Source: Roseococcus microcysteis (GTDB taxonomy: Bacteria; Pseudomonadota; Alphaproteobacteria; Acetobacterales; Acetobacteraceae). Taken from it: 64,000 nt of DNA. The DNA is taken from contig NZ_CP061718.1 in NCBI RefSeq assembly GCF_014764365.1, positions 2,930,501 through 2,994,500 on the forward strand, given 5' to 3'. How positions within the stretch are numbered: position 1 is the first letter of the stretch; each line of letters starts with the position of its first letter. Shown piece by piece: positions 43,110 through 50,688 of the stretch. The position numbers and the translations under genes were made by a program. Under the pieces are notes generated by a model. That model saw only the letters and a list, made by a program, of their open reading frames with translations. It searched no databases and was not told where the DNA came from.

Positions 43110-43766
43110 GTGAGGAACGCCAAGACCATCCCCGCGCGCCCTTCGCGCGCCGCCCCCGGCCCGGCCGGCGATGGGCGTCGCGCGCGGATCGGCCTGCTGG
43201 GCGGCAGCTTCAACCCGGCGCATGAGGGCCACCGCCATGTGGCGGAGGTGGCGCTGCGGGCGCTGCGGCTCGACCAGGTGTGGATGCTGGTCTCGCCCGG
43301 CAATCCGCTGAAGCCCAGCGCCGGCATGGCCCCCTTCGCCGAACGCCTGGCCAGCGCGCGCCGCGTGGCCGATGGCGTGCGGGTGGTCGCGACCGACATC
43401 GAGGCCCGCCTGGGCTCGCGCTACACCTTCCGCACCCTGGCGCTGCTGCGTGTGCGCTTCCGCCGCGTGGCTTTCGTGCTGGTGCTGGGCGCGGACAATC
43501 TGCTGCAATTGCCGCGCTGGCGGCGCTGGCGGGAGATCGCGCGCCAAACGGCGCTGGCGGTCCTGCCGCGTCCGGGCTACAGCCGGATGGCGCTGCGTGG
43601 GCGCGCGGCCAGCGTGCTGCGCCACACCCGCCGCGACGCCGGCGGGCTTTTGGCGTTGACCCCACAGGACGGGTTGCTGCAAGCGGGGGAGGGGGCATGG
43701 TGCTTCATCCCGGCCGCCGAGCGATCCATTTCCGCCACCGCGATCCGCGCGGGGGCGAGGAGCTAG
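43110..43766 (+). CDS. nadD: Nicotinate-nucleotide adenylyltransferase
   Basis: NadD joins ATP and nicotinate mononucleotide to make deamido-NAD. The nucleotidyltransferase motif GGSFNPAHEGHRHVAE (HXGH type) is at about residues 31-46. ADNLLQLPRWRRW and the C-terminal SISATAIRAG (the ISXTXXR motif) complete the active site. The start is GTG 43110, giving a short Arg/Ala-rich leader of about 25 residues before the core. It is in the proA-nadD-rsfS-rlmH cluster, 10 nt before rsfS. Confidence 0.93.
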   Translation: MRNAKTIPARPSRAAPGPAGDGRRARIGLLGGSFNPAHEGHRHVAEVALRALRLDQVWMLVSPGNPLKPSAGMAPFAERLASARRVADGVRVVATDIEARLGSRYTFRTLALLRVRFRRVAFVLVLGADNLLQLPRWRRWREIARQTALAVLPRPGYSRMALRGRAASVLRHTRRDAGGLLALTPQDGLLQAGEGAWCFIPAAERSISATAIRAGARS

Positions 43767-43776
43767 AGTTCAGGAC

Positions 43777-44982
43777 ATGGCGCGGACACCCGACGACACG
43801 AAGAAGCCCGCCCGCAAGCCCGCGGCCCGGACGACGAAGCCCAGCACCCGGGCCAAGCCCCCGGTGCGCGAAGCGGCGGCGAAGGCCCCGCAGCGGGACG
43901 CCTCGAAGAAGGCGGCGCCGCGCGGCGATGCCAAGCCGGTCGCCCCGCGTGGCGGTGCCAGGACGGCAGCCCCGCGAGGCGCGGCAAAGCCATCGGCCCC
44001 GCGTGGCGCGGCCCGGACGACCGCCACCCGGGATGGCGGCGACACCAAGCCGCGCGCCGGCGGCAAGACGACGCCGACCCGCGCCCCCACCGCCGGGAAG
44101 GCCCCCCGCGCCGCGCGGTCCGAGGCACAGGCGCCCGCGCGCAAGCGTGCCGCCCCCGCCGAGGCCAGCCCGGCCCGCCGCCCCCGTGCCGAAGCGCCGG
44201 CTCCCGCCCGGCGCGCCGCCGCGACGCCGGCCGCCAAGCCCGCCCCACGTCGCCGTGCCGCGACGCCCGAGCCCATGCCGGCCAAGCGCGGCACCACGGC
44301 CAATGTGCGCGCCACGCCGCGCGGCACCTCCGCCGCGACGCCGCGCGCCGCCGCCGGAACGGTGAAGCCGCGCGCCACGGGTGCCGCCGCGCGCGCTTCC
44401 AGCGCTGCGTCACCCAAACGCTCTTCCTCCGGGACGTCGGCCTCGCGCGCCTCCGGCGCGACGTCCGCCCCGCGCGCCTCCGGCGCGACGTCTGCCCCGC
44501 GCGCCTCCGGCGCGACGCCCAAGCGCGCCGCCGGCGAGGCCAAGCCCGACGCCGCCGCCAAGCCCCGCCCCATCGCCCCGCGCCGCAAGGCGGGCAAGCG
44601 CGTGCCGATGGACCGGGACCGCCTGGCCGCGCTGGTCGCCGTCGCGGTGAAGAGCCTGGAGGATGACAAGGCGGAGGATGTGGTGGTGCTCGACGTCACC
44701 GGCCGCGCCAGCTTCACCGACCGCATGGTGATCGCCACCGGCCTCGTGGAGCGGCAGATCGAGGCCATGGCCGCGCACCTCGTGGAAAACCTGGGCAAGG
44801 AAGGCCTGCGCCTGAAGCGCGACGCCATCCAGGGCAGCGAGGACTGGGTGCTGATCGACGCGGGCGACCTCGTCATCCATCTGTTCAAGCCCGAAGCGCG
44901 CCAGGCCTATGACCTGGAGAAGATGTGGGGTCCCGACAGCCCGCTGGGCGAAGCGGCCCCCGGCGAGCAATCGCCCATTTGA
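43777..44982 (+). CDS. rsfS: Ribosomal silencing factor RsfS with a 277-residue basic N-terminal extension
   Basis: The C-terminal 120 or so residues (from [20 protein letters not shown]) are a full Rsf[21 protein letters not shown], then [18 protein letters not shown] and YDLEKMWG. RsfS binds L14 and blocks subunit joining when nutrients are scarce. Before it lies an in-frame, stop-free stretch of about 277 residues almost wholly Ala, Pro, Arg, Lys, Thr, Ser and Gly, histone H1-like, with repeats of the type APRASGATS. RsfS normally begins at or near that MDRDRL Met (ATG 44608), but no ribosome binding site is obvious there. The stop overlaps rlmH. Confidence 0.88.
   Translation: MARTPDDTKKPARKPAARTTKPSTRAKPPVREAAAKAPQRDASKKAAPRGDAKPVAPRGGARTAAPRGAAKPSAPRGAARTTATRDGGDTKPRAGGKTTPTRAPTAGKAPRAARSEAQAPARKRAAPAEASPARRPRAEAPAPARRAAATPAAKPAPRRRAATPEPMPAKRGTTANVRATPRGTSAATPRAAAGTVKPRATGAAARASSAASPKRSSSGTSASRASGATSAPRASGATSAPRASGATPKRAAGEAKPDAAAKPRPIAPRRKAGKRVPMDRDRLAALVAVAVKSLEDDKAEDVVVLDVTGRASFTDRMVIATGLVERQIEAMAAHLVENLGKEGLRLKRDAIQGSEDWVLIDAGDLVIHLFKPEARQAYDLEKMWGPDSPLGEAAPGEQSPI
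44440..44520 (+). repeat. Three 27-bp tandem repeats in the rsfS extension
   Basis: Units 44440-44466, 44467-44493 and 44494-44520 each encode nine residues ([11 protein letters not shown]). They are near-identical at the DNA level, pointing to recent slippage expansion. Confidence 0.75.
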
Positions 44983-45443
44983 AGGCGCGGCTGCTGGCCA
45001 TCGGCCGGTTCAAGTCGGGGGCGGAGGGCGCGCTCTTCGCCCAATACAACGCCCGGCTGCGCCCGCCGCTCGACCTCGTGGAACTGCCCGAGGCACGCGG
45101 CAGCGCGGGCGAGATCCGCGCGCGGGAAGGGGCGGCGCTGCTGGCCGTCCTGCCGGCCAATGGCCTGCTGGTGGCGCTGGACCTGGGTGGCCCCGCGCCT
45201 TCCTCCGAAGCCCTGGCCGCGCTGACCGAACGCTGGGAACAGACCGCCCGCCCCATCGCCTTCGCCATCGGCGGCGCCGAAGGGCTGGATGGCGCCGTCA
45301 CCGCGCGGGCGGAGCATGTGCTCTCGCTCGGCCCGCTCACCTGGCCGCACCTGCTGGTGCGGGCGCTGCTGGCCGAACAGCTGTTCCGCGCCCAGTGCAT
45401 CCGCGCGAATCATCCCTACCACCGCAGGTGGAGACCCGCCTAA
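44979..45443 (+). CDS. rlmH: 23S rRNA pseudouridine-1915 N3-methyltransferase RlmH
   Basis: RlmH (SPOUT fold) methylates pseudouridine 1915 of 23S rRNA after subunit joining. The 154-residue length is standard. [13 protein letters not shown] is the SAM-binding knot, [19 protein letters not shown] and the end HPYHR are signatures. It starts at TTG 44979, overlapping the rsfS stop (TTGA). This rsfS-rlmH order is common in proteobacteria. Confidence 0.93.
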   Translation: MKARLLAIGRFKSGAEGALFAQYNARLRPPLDLVELPEARGSAGEIRAREGAALLAVLPANGLLVALDLGGPAPSSEALAALTERWEQTARPIAFAIGGAEGLDGAVTARAEHVLSLGPLTWPHLLVRALLAEQLFRAQCIRANHPYHRRWRPA

Positions 45444-45452
45444 GCTGCGCGG

Positions 45453-46133
45453 ATGAGCATGTTCCTCCTGATCCTGGCCTCCTGCCTCTGGGTGGGGGTG
45501 CATTTCGGCATCGCGGGCACGGCGGTGCGCGGGCAGCTGGCCGCGCGGCTGGGCGAGCGCGGCTTCACCATCGGCTATTCCCTGCTGTCGGTCCTGGCCA
45601 TCATCCTGCTCGTGCAGGCCTGGGGCGCGGCCCCCTATGTGGGGTTGTGGCTGACGCCGGACTGGCTGCGCTGGGTGCTGGCGCTGCTGATGCTGCCGGC
45701 CTTCGTGCTGTTCGTGGCCTCGGTCGCCACGCCCAACCCCACCGTGGTGGGTGGCAAGCTGACCACACCCGAGCCGCGCGGCATCCAGCGCATCACCCGC
45801 CACCCCATGCTGTGGTCCTTCGCGCTGTGGGGGCTGATCCACCTGATCGCGAAGGGCAGCCTGGGCGGCGTCTTCTTCTTCGGCGCCTTCCTGGTGACGG
45901 CGCTGGTCGGCATGCCCTCCATTGACCGGAAGGTGGCGGCGCGGAGCCCGGAGATGTGGGCGCGGCTCGGCCCCGTCACCTCCATCCTGCCTTTCGGCGC
46001 CATCCTGGCGGGGCGGAACCGGTTGGTGCTGGCGGAAATCCCGGTCGTCGTCTGGGCGGGCGGGGCCTTGGCCTGGCTGGTCTTCCTCATCGCCCATCCC
46101 TGGCTCTTCGGATATCCGGCAATTCCCCTTTGA
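45453..46133 (+). CDS. NnrU-family membrane protein
   Basis: A 226-residue protein with about six helices. VHFGIAGTAVRGQLAARLGERGF and TRHPMLWSFALWGLIHL are NnrU/isoprenylcysteine-methyltransferase-like signatures, with the HPM motif conserved in the family. NnrU was first linked to nitric-oxide respiration, but most homologues, including this one away from denitrification genes, have no proven role. ATG 45453 or 45459 may start it. It is 9 nt after rlmH and probably in that operon. Confidence 0.82.
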   Translation: MSMFLLILASCLWVGVHFGIAGTAVRGQLAARLGERGFTIGYSLLSVLAIILLVQAWGAAPYVGLWLTPDWLRWVLALLMLPAFVLFVASVATPNPTVVGGKLTTPEPRGIQRITRHPMLWSFALWGLIHLIAKGSLGGVFFFGAFLVTALVGMPSIDRKVAARSPEMWARLGPVTSILPFGAILAGRNRLVLAEIPVVVWAGGALAWLVFLIAHPWLFGYPAIPL

Positions 46134-46201
46134 CCTGCGGGGCTTGATCCCGGTATGGCGCGCGCCCATTCCATGCGCGCACCAACAGGACATTGCCCCA
46201 C

Positions 46202-47068
46202 ATGCAGGAAGCCCTCACCAGCGCCGATTCCGGCAGCGACCTGCGCGCGCGCGCCGCGCGCCTGGTCATGGAGCCGCTGTTCCAGAAGGTCGTGATCGGG
46301 CTGATCCTGTTCAACGCCGTGACGCTGGGGCTGGAGACCAGCGACAGCATCTCCGCCCGCTGGGGCGGGGTGCTGGCGGTGCTGGACCGGGCGCTGCTGG
46401 TGATCTTCACCCTGGAGGTGGCGCTGCGGATCTACGCCTTCCGTGGCCGCTTCTTCCGCGACCCCTGGGGGCTGTTCGACCTGGCCATCATCACCATCGC
46501 CTGGCTGCCGGCCACGGGGCCGCTGTCGGTGCTGCGGGCGCTGCGAATCCTGCGCGTGCTGCGCCTGGTCTCGGTCGTGCCCAGCATGCGGCTGGTGGTG
46601 GAGGCCATGCTGCACGCCCTGCCGGGCATGGGCTCCATCGTGATGCTGATGGGCCTGATCTTCTACGTCTTCGCGGTGATGGCGACGAAGCTCTACGGCG
46701 AGATCCTGCCAGACCGCTTCGGCACGCTGGGATCGAGCCTCTACACGCTGTTCCAGATGATGACGCTGGAATCCTGGTCCGAGGCCAATGTCCGCCCGAT
46801 CCTGGAGCACCAGCCGCTGGCCTGGATGTTCTTCGTGCCCTTCATCCTGATCGCGACCTTCGTGGTGCTGAACCTGTTCATCGGCGTGATCGTGGACAGC
46901 ATCCAGACGTTGCGGAAGCAGCGCGAGGCGAGCGACCCCGCCACGGTCGCGGCCGACGCCCATACCCGCGAGGTGGAGGAGGAGCAGCACGCCCTGCTGC
47001 GCGAAATCCGCGCGCTGCGGGCCGAGGTGGCGGCCCTGCGCGAGGCTCAGCCGAAGACCACGCCATAG
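46202..47068 (+). CDS. Bacterial voltage-gated sodium channel (NaChBac type)
   Basis: A 288-residue single-repeat channel, four copies of which would form a pore. Helices S1-S4 cover about residues 20-135. S4 carries the voltage-sensing arginines in VLRALRILRVLRLVS. The pore loop FQMMTLESWSE matches the sodium selectivity filter TLESWS of NavAb/NaChBac. S6 is followed by a coiled coil (VEEEQHALLREIRALRAEV). ATG 46202 was chosen, since the first TTG at 46193 adds only three residues. It overlaps the convergent DUF2306 gene by 22 nt. Confidence 0.9.
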   Translation: MQEALTSADSGSDLRARAARLVMEPLFQKVVIGLILFNAVTLGLETSDSISARWGGVLAVLDRALLVIFTLEVALRIYAFRGRFFRDPWGLFDLAIITIAWLPATGPLSVLRALRILRVLRLVSVVPSMRLVVEAMLHALPGMGSIVMLMGLIFYVFAVMATKLYGEILPDRFGTLGSSLYTLFQMMTLESWSEANVRPILEHQPLAWMFFVPFILIATFVVLNLFIGVIVDSIQTLRKQREASDPATVAADAHTREVEEEQHALLREIRALRAEVAALREAQPKTTP

Positions 47069-47406
47069 AGGTAGCGGCCCGGGATGACGGTGGCGAAGAC
47101 GCCCGCCGTCAGCAGCCCGCCCGCGGTGGCCAGCATGGTGGTGCGGTGCGCCGCGATGCGCCCCTGCCGCGCGTAGTGGATGCCCAGCGGCAGCATCACC
47201 AGCGTCAGCAAGGTCAGCGCATGGATGGGCGTGAGGGTGCCGAAGGCCGGCAGCCCGAAGGAGGAGAGGGCGGCCAGCGCCCAGGCCCCCACCGCCACCC
47301 TTCCGGCCATTCGGTGCCGCGCCGTGCCCTTGGGCAGCGCGAGCACCGAGAGAATGAGCGCCGCGGCCAGCAGCGAGGACCAAAGATGCACTTGCAGCAT
47401 GGACAT
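47047..47406 (-). CDS. DUF2306-like small membrane protein
   Basis: A 119-residue protein with four helices. HALTLLTLVMLPLGIHYARQGRIAAHRTTML matches DUF2306, with its paired His residues. Function of the family is unknown. It is divergent from the TetR gene, with a shared palindromic operator in the 51-nt gap, so it is probably the target of that regulator. Its end overlaps the sodium channel gene by 22 nt on the other strand. Confidence 0.78.
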   Translation of the reverse strand: MSMLQVHLWSSLLAAALILSVLALPKGTARHRMAGRVAVGAWALAALSSFGLPAFGTLTPIHALTLLTLVMLPLGIHYARQGRIAAHRTTMLATAGGLLTAGVFATVIPGRYLYGVVFG

Positions 47407-47421
47407 GACGCCCGCACCCCT

Positions 47422-47442
47422 TATGTTGACGATGTGAACATA
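47422..47442. promoter_or_regulatory. Palindromic operator between the DUF2306 gene and tetR
   Basis: TATGTTGAC-GAT-GTGAACATA has half-sites of 9 bp matching at 8 of 9 positions with a 3-bp spacer. It lies in the divergent gap. A second, weaker half-site GTCAACAT (about 47459-47466) overlaps the first codons of the regulator gene. The arrangement is typical of TetR autoregulation. Confidence 0.65.
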
Positions 47443-47457
47443 GCGGGAATGTGAGCG

Positions 47458-47970
47458 GTGTCAACATCAGAAAAGCCCTATCACCATGGCGATCTGCGCG
47501 CCGCCCTGCTCGATGCCGCCGACACGCTGCTGGACCAGGGCGGGGATGGCGCGGTGTCGCTGCGCGAGGTGGCGCGCATGGCCGGCGTCTCCCCCACCGC
47601 CGCCTACCGGCATTTCGCGGACAAGGAGGCGCTGCTGGCCGCCCTCGCCGCGCGACACTTCGCGCAGTTCGGCGCGGCCCTCGGCGGGCGGCCGCTGGCC
47701 GAGATGGGCCCCGCCTACCTCCGCTTCGCCCTCGCCCGGCCTGGCCGCTTCCGGCTGATGTTCGGCCCCCTGCTGCAACGGTCCCGGCAGCACCCGGCGC
47801 TGGCCCAGGCGTCCGACGCCGCGCTGGCGGGGCTCTACGCCGCCGCGCCCTCACCCGATGCCGCGCTGCGCGCCTGGGGCATGGTGCATGGCCTGGCGCA
47901 CCTGATGCTGGACGGCGCCCTGCCGGCGGACGAAGAACTCATCACCCGCCTGCTCAACCCCCCCGGCTGA
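47458..47970 (+). CDS. TetR/AcrR-family transcriptional regulator
   Basis: A 170-residue protein. The N-terminal helix-turn-helix reads LLDAADTLLDQGGDGAVSLREVARMAGVSPTAAYRHFADKEALL (about residues 17-60). The short C-terminal ligand domain is WHG/TetR_C-like. The start GTG 47458 lies 15 nt downstream of the palindrome. Its likely targets are its own gene and the divergent DUF2306 gene. The ligand is unknown. gpmI follows 50 nt later with its own ribosome binding site. Confidence 0.88.
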   Translation: MSTSEKPYHHGDLRAALLDAADTLLDQGGDGAVSLREVARMAGVSPTAAYRHFADKEALLAALAARHFAQFGAALGGRPLAEMGPAYLRFALARPGRFRLMFGPLLQRSRQHPALAQASDAALAGLYAAAPSPDAALRAWGMVHGLAHLMLDGALPADEELITRLLNPPG

Positions 47971-48020
47971 CAGCCCGCCCGTTCCGCCGTAAGGCCTTGG
48001 GCGCGGAGAGGGAGTTGCGC

Positions 48021-49541
48021 ATGACCAAGCCCGTGATGCTGGTGATCCTGGATGGCTGGGGCCATCGCGCCGAGAGCGTGGACAATGCCGTGGCCTTGGC
48101 CCGGACGCCCAATTTCGACGCGCTCTGGGCCACCTGCCCGCGCAACCACCTCCGCACCTCGGGCCTCGATGTCGGGCTGCCGGAGGGGCAGATGGGCAAT
48201 AGCGAGGTGGGGCACCTGAACATCGGCGCCGGCCGGGTGGTGATGCAGGACCTGCCGCGCATTGATGCCGCCATCGCCGATGGCAGCCTGGAGGGCATGG
48301 CGCCGCTGGCCGACTTCGTCGCCGCCATGCAGGCCAGCGGTGGCACCGCGCATCTGGTGGGGCTGATCTCGGCGGGCGGGGTGCATTCGCACCAGCGCCA
48401 TGCCCTGGCCCTGGCCCGAATCCTGGACCAGGCGGGCATCCCGGTCGCGCTGCATGCCTGGACCGATGGGCGCGACACCGCGCCGCGCGCGGCCGGCGAT
48501 TCGCTGGCCGTGGTGGAACAGGAATTCGGCGCGCTGAAGCGGGCGCGCATCGCCACCATCACCGGCCGCTACTTCGCCATGGACCGCGACCACCGCTGGG
48601 AGCGGGTGGAGCAGGCCTGGCGCGCCATGGTCCTGGCCGAGGGCAACCAGGCCGAGAGCGCCGACGCCGCCATCCGCGCCTGCTACGCCGCCGACAAGCA
48701 TGATGAATTCCTGCCCGCCTCCGTCCTGCCCGGCCATGGGGGCATGGCGGATGGCGACGGTATCCTCTGCTTCAATTTCCGCGCCGACCGCGTGCGGCAG
48801 ATCCTGGCGGCCCTGCTGGACCCGGGCTTCACGGGCTTCGCCCGTCCCCGTTCGCCACGCTTCGCGGCCAGCCTGGGCCTGGTGGAATACGCCCGCGAGC
48901 TGAACCCGCTGATCGGCACGATCTTCCCGCCGCAATCCATGGAGGACATCCTGGGCGCGGTGGTGAGTGCCGCAGGCCGCACCCAGCTGCACATGGCCGA
49001 GACGGAGAAATACCCCCACGTCACCTACTTCCTGAACGGCGGCGAGGAGGTGGCCTTCGCGGGCGAGACGCGCATCATGGTGCCCTCGCCCAAGGTCGCG
49101 ACCTATGACCTCCAGCCGGAGATGAGCGCGCCGGAACTCACGGAAAAGGCGGTGGAGGCCATCGCCTCCGGCGCGCATGATTTGATCGTGCTGAACTTCG
49201 CCAATGCCGACATGGTGGGCCACACCGGCAGCCTTTCCGCCGCCATCCGCGCCTGCGAGGCGGTGGACCGCGGCCTCGGCGCCATCGCGGATGCCATCCG
49301 CGCCCAGGGCGGTGCCCTGATGGTGACGGCCGACCACGGCAATGCCGAGCTGATGCGCGACCCGGCCAATGACGGCCCGCACACCTCCCACACCACCAAC
49401 CCCGTGCCCGTACTGCTGATGGGCGGGCCGGAGGGGGCGGTGCTGCGCGAGGGGCGGCTGGGCGACATCGCGCCCACCCTGCTGGCGCTGATGGGCCTGC
49501 CCCAGCCCGCCGCCATGACCGGGCGCAGCCTGCTGGCCTGA
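48021..49541 (+). CDS. gpmI: 2,3-bisphosphoglycerate-independent phosphoglycerate mutase
   Basis: iPGM interconverts 3- and 2-phosphoglycerate, with a Mn-dependent phosphoserine intermediate. The nucleophile Ser is in GNSEVGHLNIGAGR (about residue 62). Metal-site motifs are VILDGWGHR at the N-terminus and TADHGNAE with HTSHTTNPVP at the C-terminus. The insertion domain contains HAWTDGRDTAP. The length of 506 residues is normal. ATG 48021 follows GAGAGGGAG. Its 3' end carries hairpin copy B, 24 nt after the stop. Confidence 0.95.
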   Translation: MTKPVMLVILDGWGHRAESVDNAVALARTPNFDALWATCPRNHLRTSGLDVGLPEGQMGNSEVGHLNIGAGRVVMQDLPRIDAAIADGSLEGMAPLADFVAAMQASGGTAHLVGLISAGGVHSHQRHALALARILDQAGIPVALHAWTDGRDTAPRAAGDSLAVVEQEFGALKRARIATITGRYFAMDRDHRWERVEQAWRAMVLAEGNQAESADAAIRACYAADKHDEFLPASVLPGHGGMADGDGILCFNFRADRVRQILAALLDPGFTGFARPRSPRFAASLGLVEYARELNPLIGTIFPPQSMEDILGAVVSAAGRTQLHMAETEKYPHVTYFLNGGEEVAFAGETRIMVPSPKVATYDLQPEMSAPELTEKAVEAIASGAHDLIVLNFANADMVGHTGSLSAAIRACEAVDRGLGAIADAIRAQGGALMVTADHGNAELMRDPANDGPHTSHTTNPVPVLLMGGPEGAVLREGRLGDIAPTLLALMGLPQPAAMTGRSLLA

Positions 49542-49565
49542 CGCGCCCGCGCGTGGCACATCACA

Positions 49566-49612
49566 GCGTCTGATCGGCTTCGGCCATCTTGCCGAAGCCG
49601 TGAATCAGCCGC
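49566..49612 (+). repeat. Nested 3' hairpin element, copy B
   Basis: Outer stem CTGAT/ATCAG (49570-49574 with 49604-49608). Inner perfect 9-bp stem GGCTTCGGC/GCCGAAGCC over CATCTT. Invariant GATCG and GTGAATC. Follows gpmI. Confidence 0.78.
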
Positions 49613-49637
49613 TCGACAATGAGCAAGGAGCTTGACC

Positions 49638-50582
49638 ATGGCGCTGCGCGTCGCCGTCCAGATGGACCCGATCGAGAGCATCAACATCGATGGCGACAGC
49701 ACCTTCGCCATGATGCTGGAAGCCCAGGCGCGCGGCCACACGCTCTGGCACTACCATGTGCGCCACCTCTCGCTGAACGCGGGCCGCGTGCTGGCCCAGG
49801 CGCACCCCGTCACGGTGAAGCGCGCCAAGGGCGACCACTACGTCTTCGGTGAGCCGGTGGAACTCGACCTCGGCCGCGACGTGGATGTGGTGCTGATGCG
49901 CCAGGACCCGCCCTTCGACATGGCCTACATCACGGCCACGCACATCCTGGAACACATCCACCCCAAGACGCTGGTGGTGAACGACCCCGCCCAGGTCCGC
50001 AACGCGCCGGAAAAGCTCTTCGTCACCCATTTCCCGGAGCTGATGCCCGAGACGCTGGTGACGGCCGACACGCGGCAGATCGCGAAGTTCCGCGCGAAGC
50101 ATGGCGACATCATCGTCAAGCCGCTCTTCGGCAATGGCGGCGCGGGCGTCTTCCACCTGCGCCCGGATGACCCCAACCTGAACTCGCTGGTGGAGATGTT
50201 CACCGAACGCTCGCGCGAACCCCTGGTGGTCCAGCAATACCTCCCCGCCGTGCGCCTGGGCGACAAGCGCGTGATCCTGATTGACGGCGTGGCCATGGGC
50301 GCCATCAACCGCGTGCCCGCCGAGGGCGAGGCGCGCAGCAACATGCACGTCGGCGGCCGCGCCGAACCCACGCAGCTGACCGACCGCGAGCGGGAAATCT
50401 GCGCCCGCATCGGGCCGGAGCTGAAGAAGCGCGGGATGATCTTCGTGGGCATTGACGTGATCGGCGGCTACCTCACCGAAATCAACGTCACCTCGCCCAC
50501 CGGCCTGCAGGAGCTGGCGCGCTTCGACGGCATCCACCTGGAACGCGCCATCTGGGACGCGATCGAGGAAAAGCGGAGGTAG
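49638..50582 (+). CDS. gshB: Glutathione synthetase
   Basis: GshB joins gamma-glutamylcysteine and glycine with ATP. The 314-residue protein has the GshB N-domain ([20 protein letters not shown], then [14 protein letters not shown]) and an ATP-grasp core with [18 protein letters not shown] and [32 protein letters not shown] near the end is the Mg/substrate region. ATG 49638 follows AAGGAG at 7 nt. It stands alone. Chain-degrading ChaC lies elsewhere in the window (14620-15270). Confidence 0.95.
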   Translation: MALRVAVQMDPIESINIDGDSTFAMMLEAQARGHTLWHYHVRHLSLNAGRVLAQAHPVTVKRAKGDHYVFGEPVELDLGRDVDVVLMRQDPPFDMAYITATHILEHIHPKTLVVNDPAQVRNAPEKLFVTHFPELMPETLVTADTRQIAKFRAKHGDIIVKPLFGNGGAGVFHLRPDDPNLNSLVEMFTERSREPLVVQQYLPAVRLGDKRVILIDGVAMGAINRVPAEGEARSNMHVGGRAEPTQLTDREREICARIGPELKKRGMIFVGIDVIGGYLTEINVTSPTGLQELARFDGIHLERAIWDAIEEKRR

Positions 50583-50592
50583 CTTTTCCGCC

Positions 50593-50640
50593 CGGCCGAT
50601 TCACGCCCCGGCTGCGCCGGGACGATCGGACGGCGCTACC
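50593..50640 (-). repeat. Nested 3' hairpin element, copy D
   Basis: Read on the minus strand: CCGAT...ATCGG outer stem, inner CCCGGC/GCCGGG over GCA, invariant GATCG and GTGAATC. It lies in tandem with copy E, 48 nt apart, between trpE and the convergent gshB. Confidence 0.75.
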
Positions 50641-50688
50641 CGGCCGATTTACGCCGCCGGCTGCGCCGACGACGATCGGACGGGGGGC
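50641..50688 (-). repeat. Nested 3' hairpin element, copy E
   Basis: Read on the minus strand: CCGATCGTCGTCGGC on the left, GCCGGCGGCGTAAATCGG on the right. It has the GTAAATC variant of the conserved half. It begins at the trpE stop, so it is the first hairpin transcribed after that gene. Confidence 0.75.

Noticed and set aside
44440-44520. A CRISPR-like array in rsfS
   Set aside because: The 27-bp units are contiguous with no spacers and encode a peptide repeat in frame.
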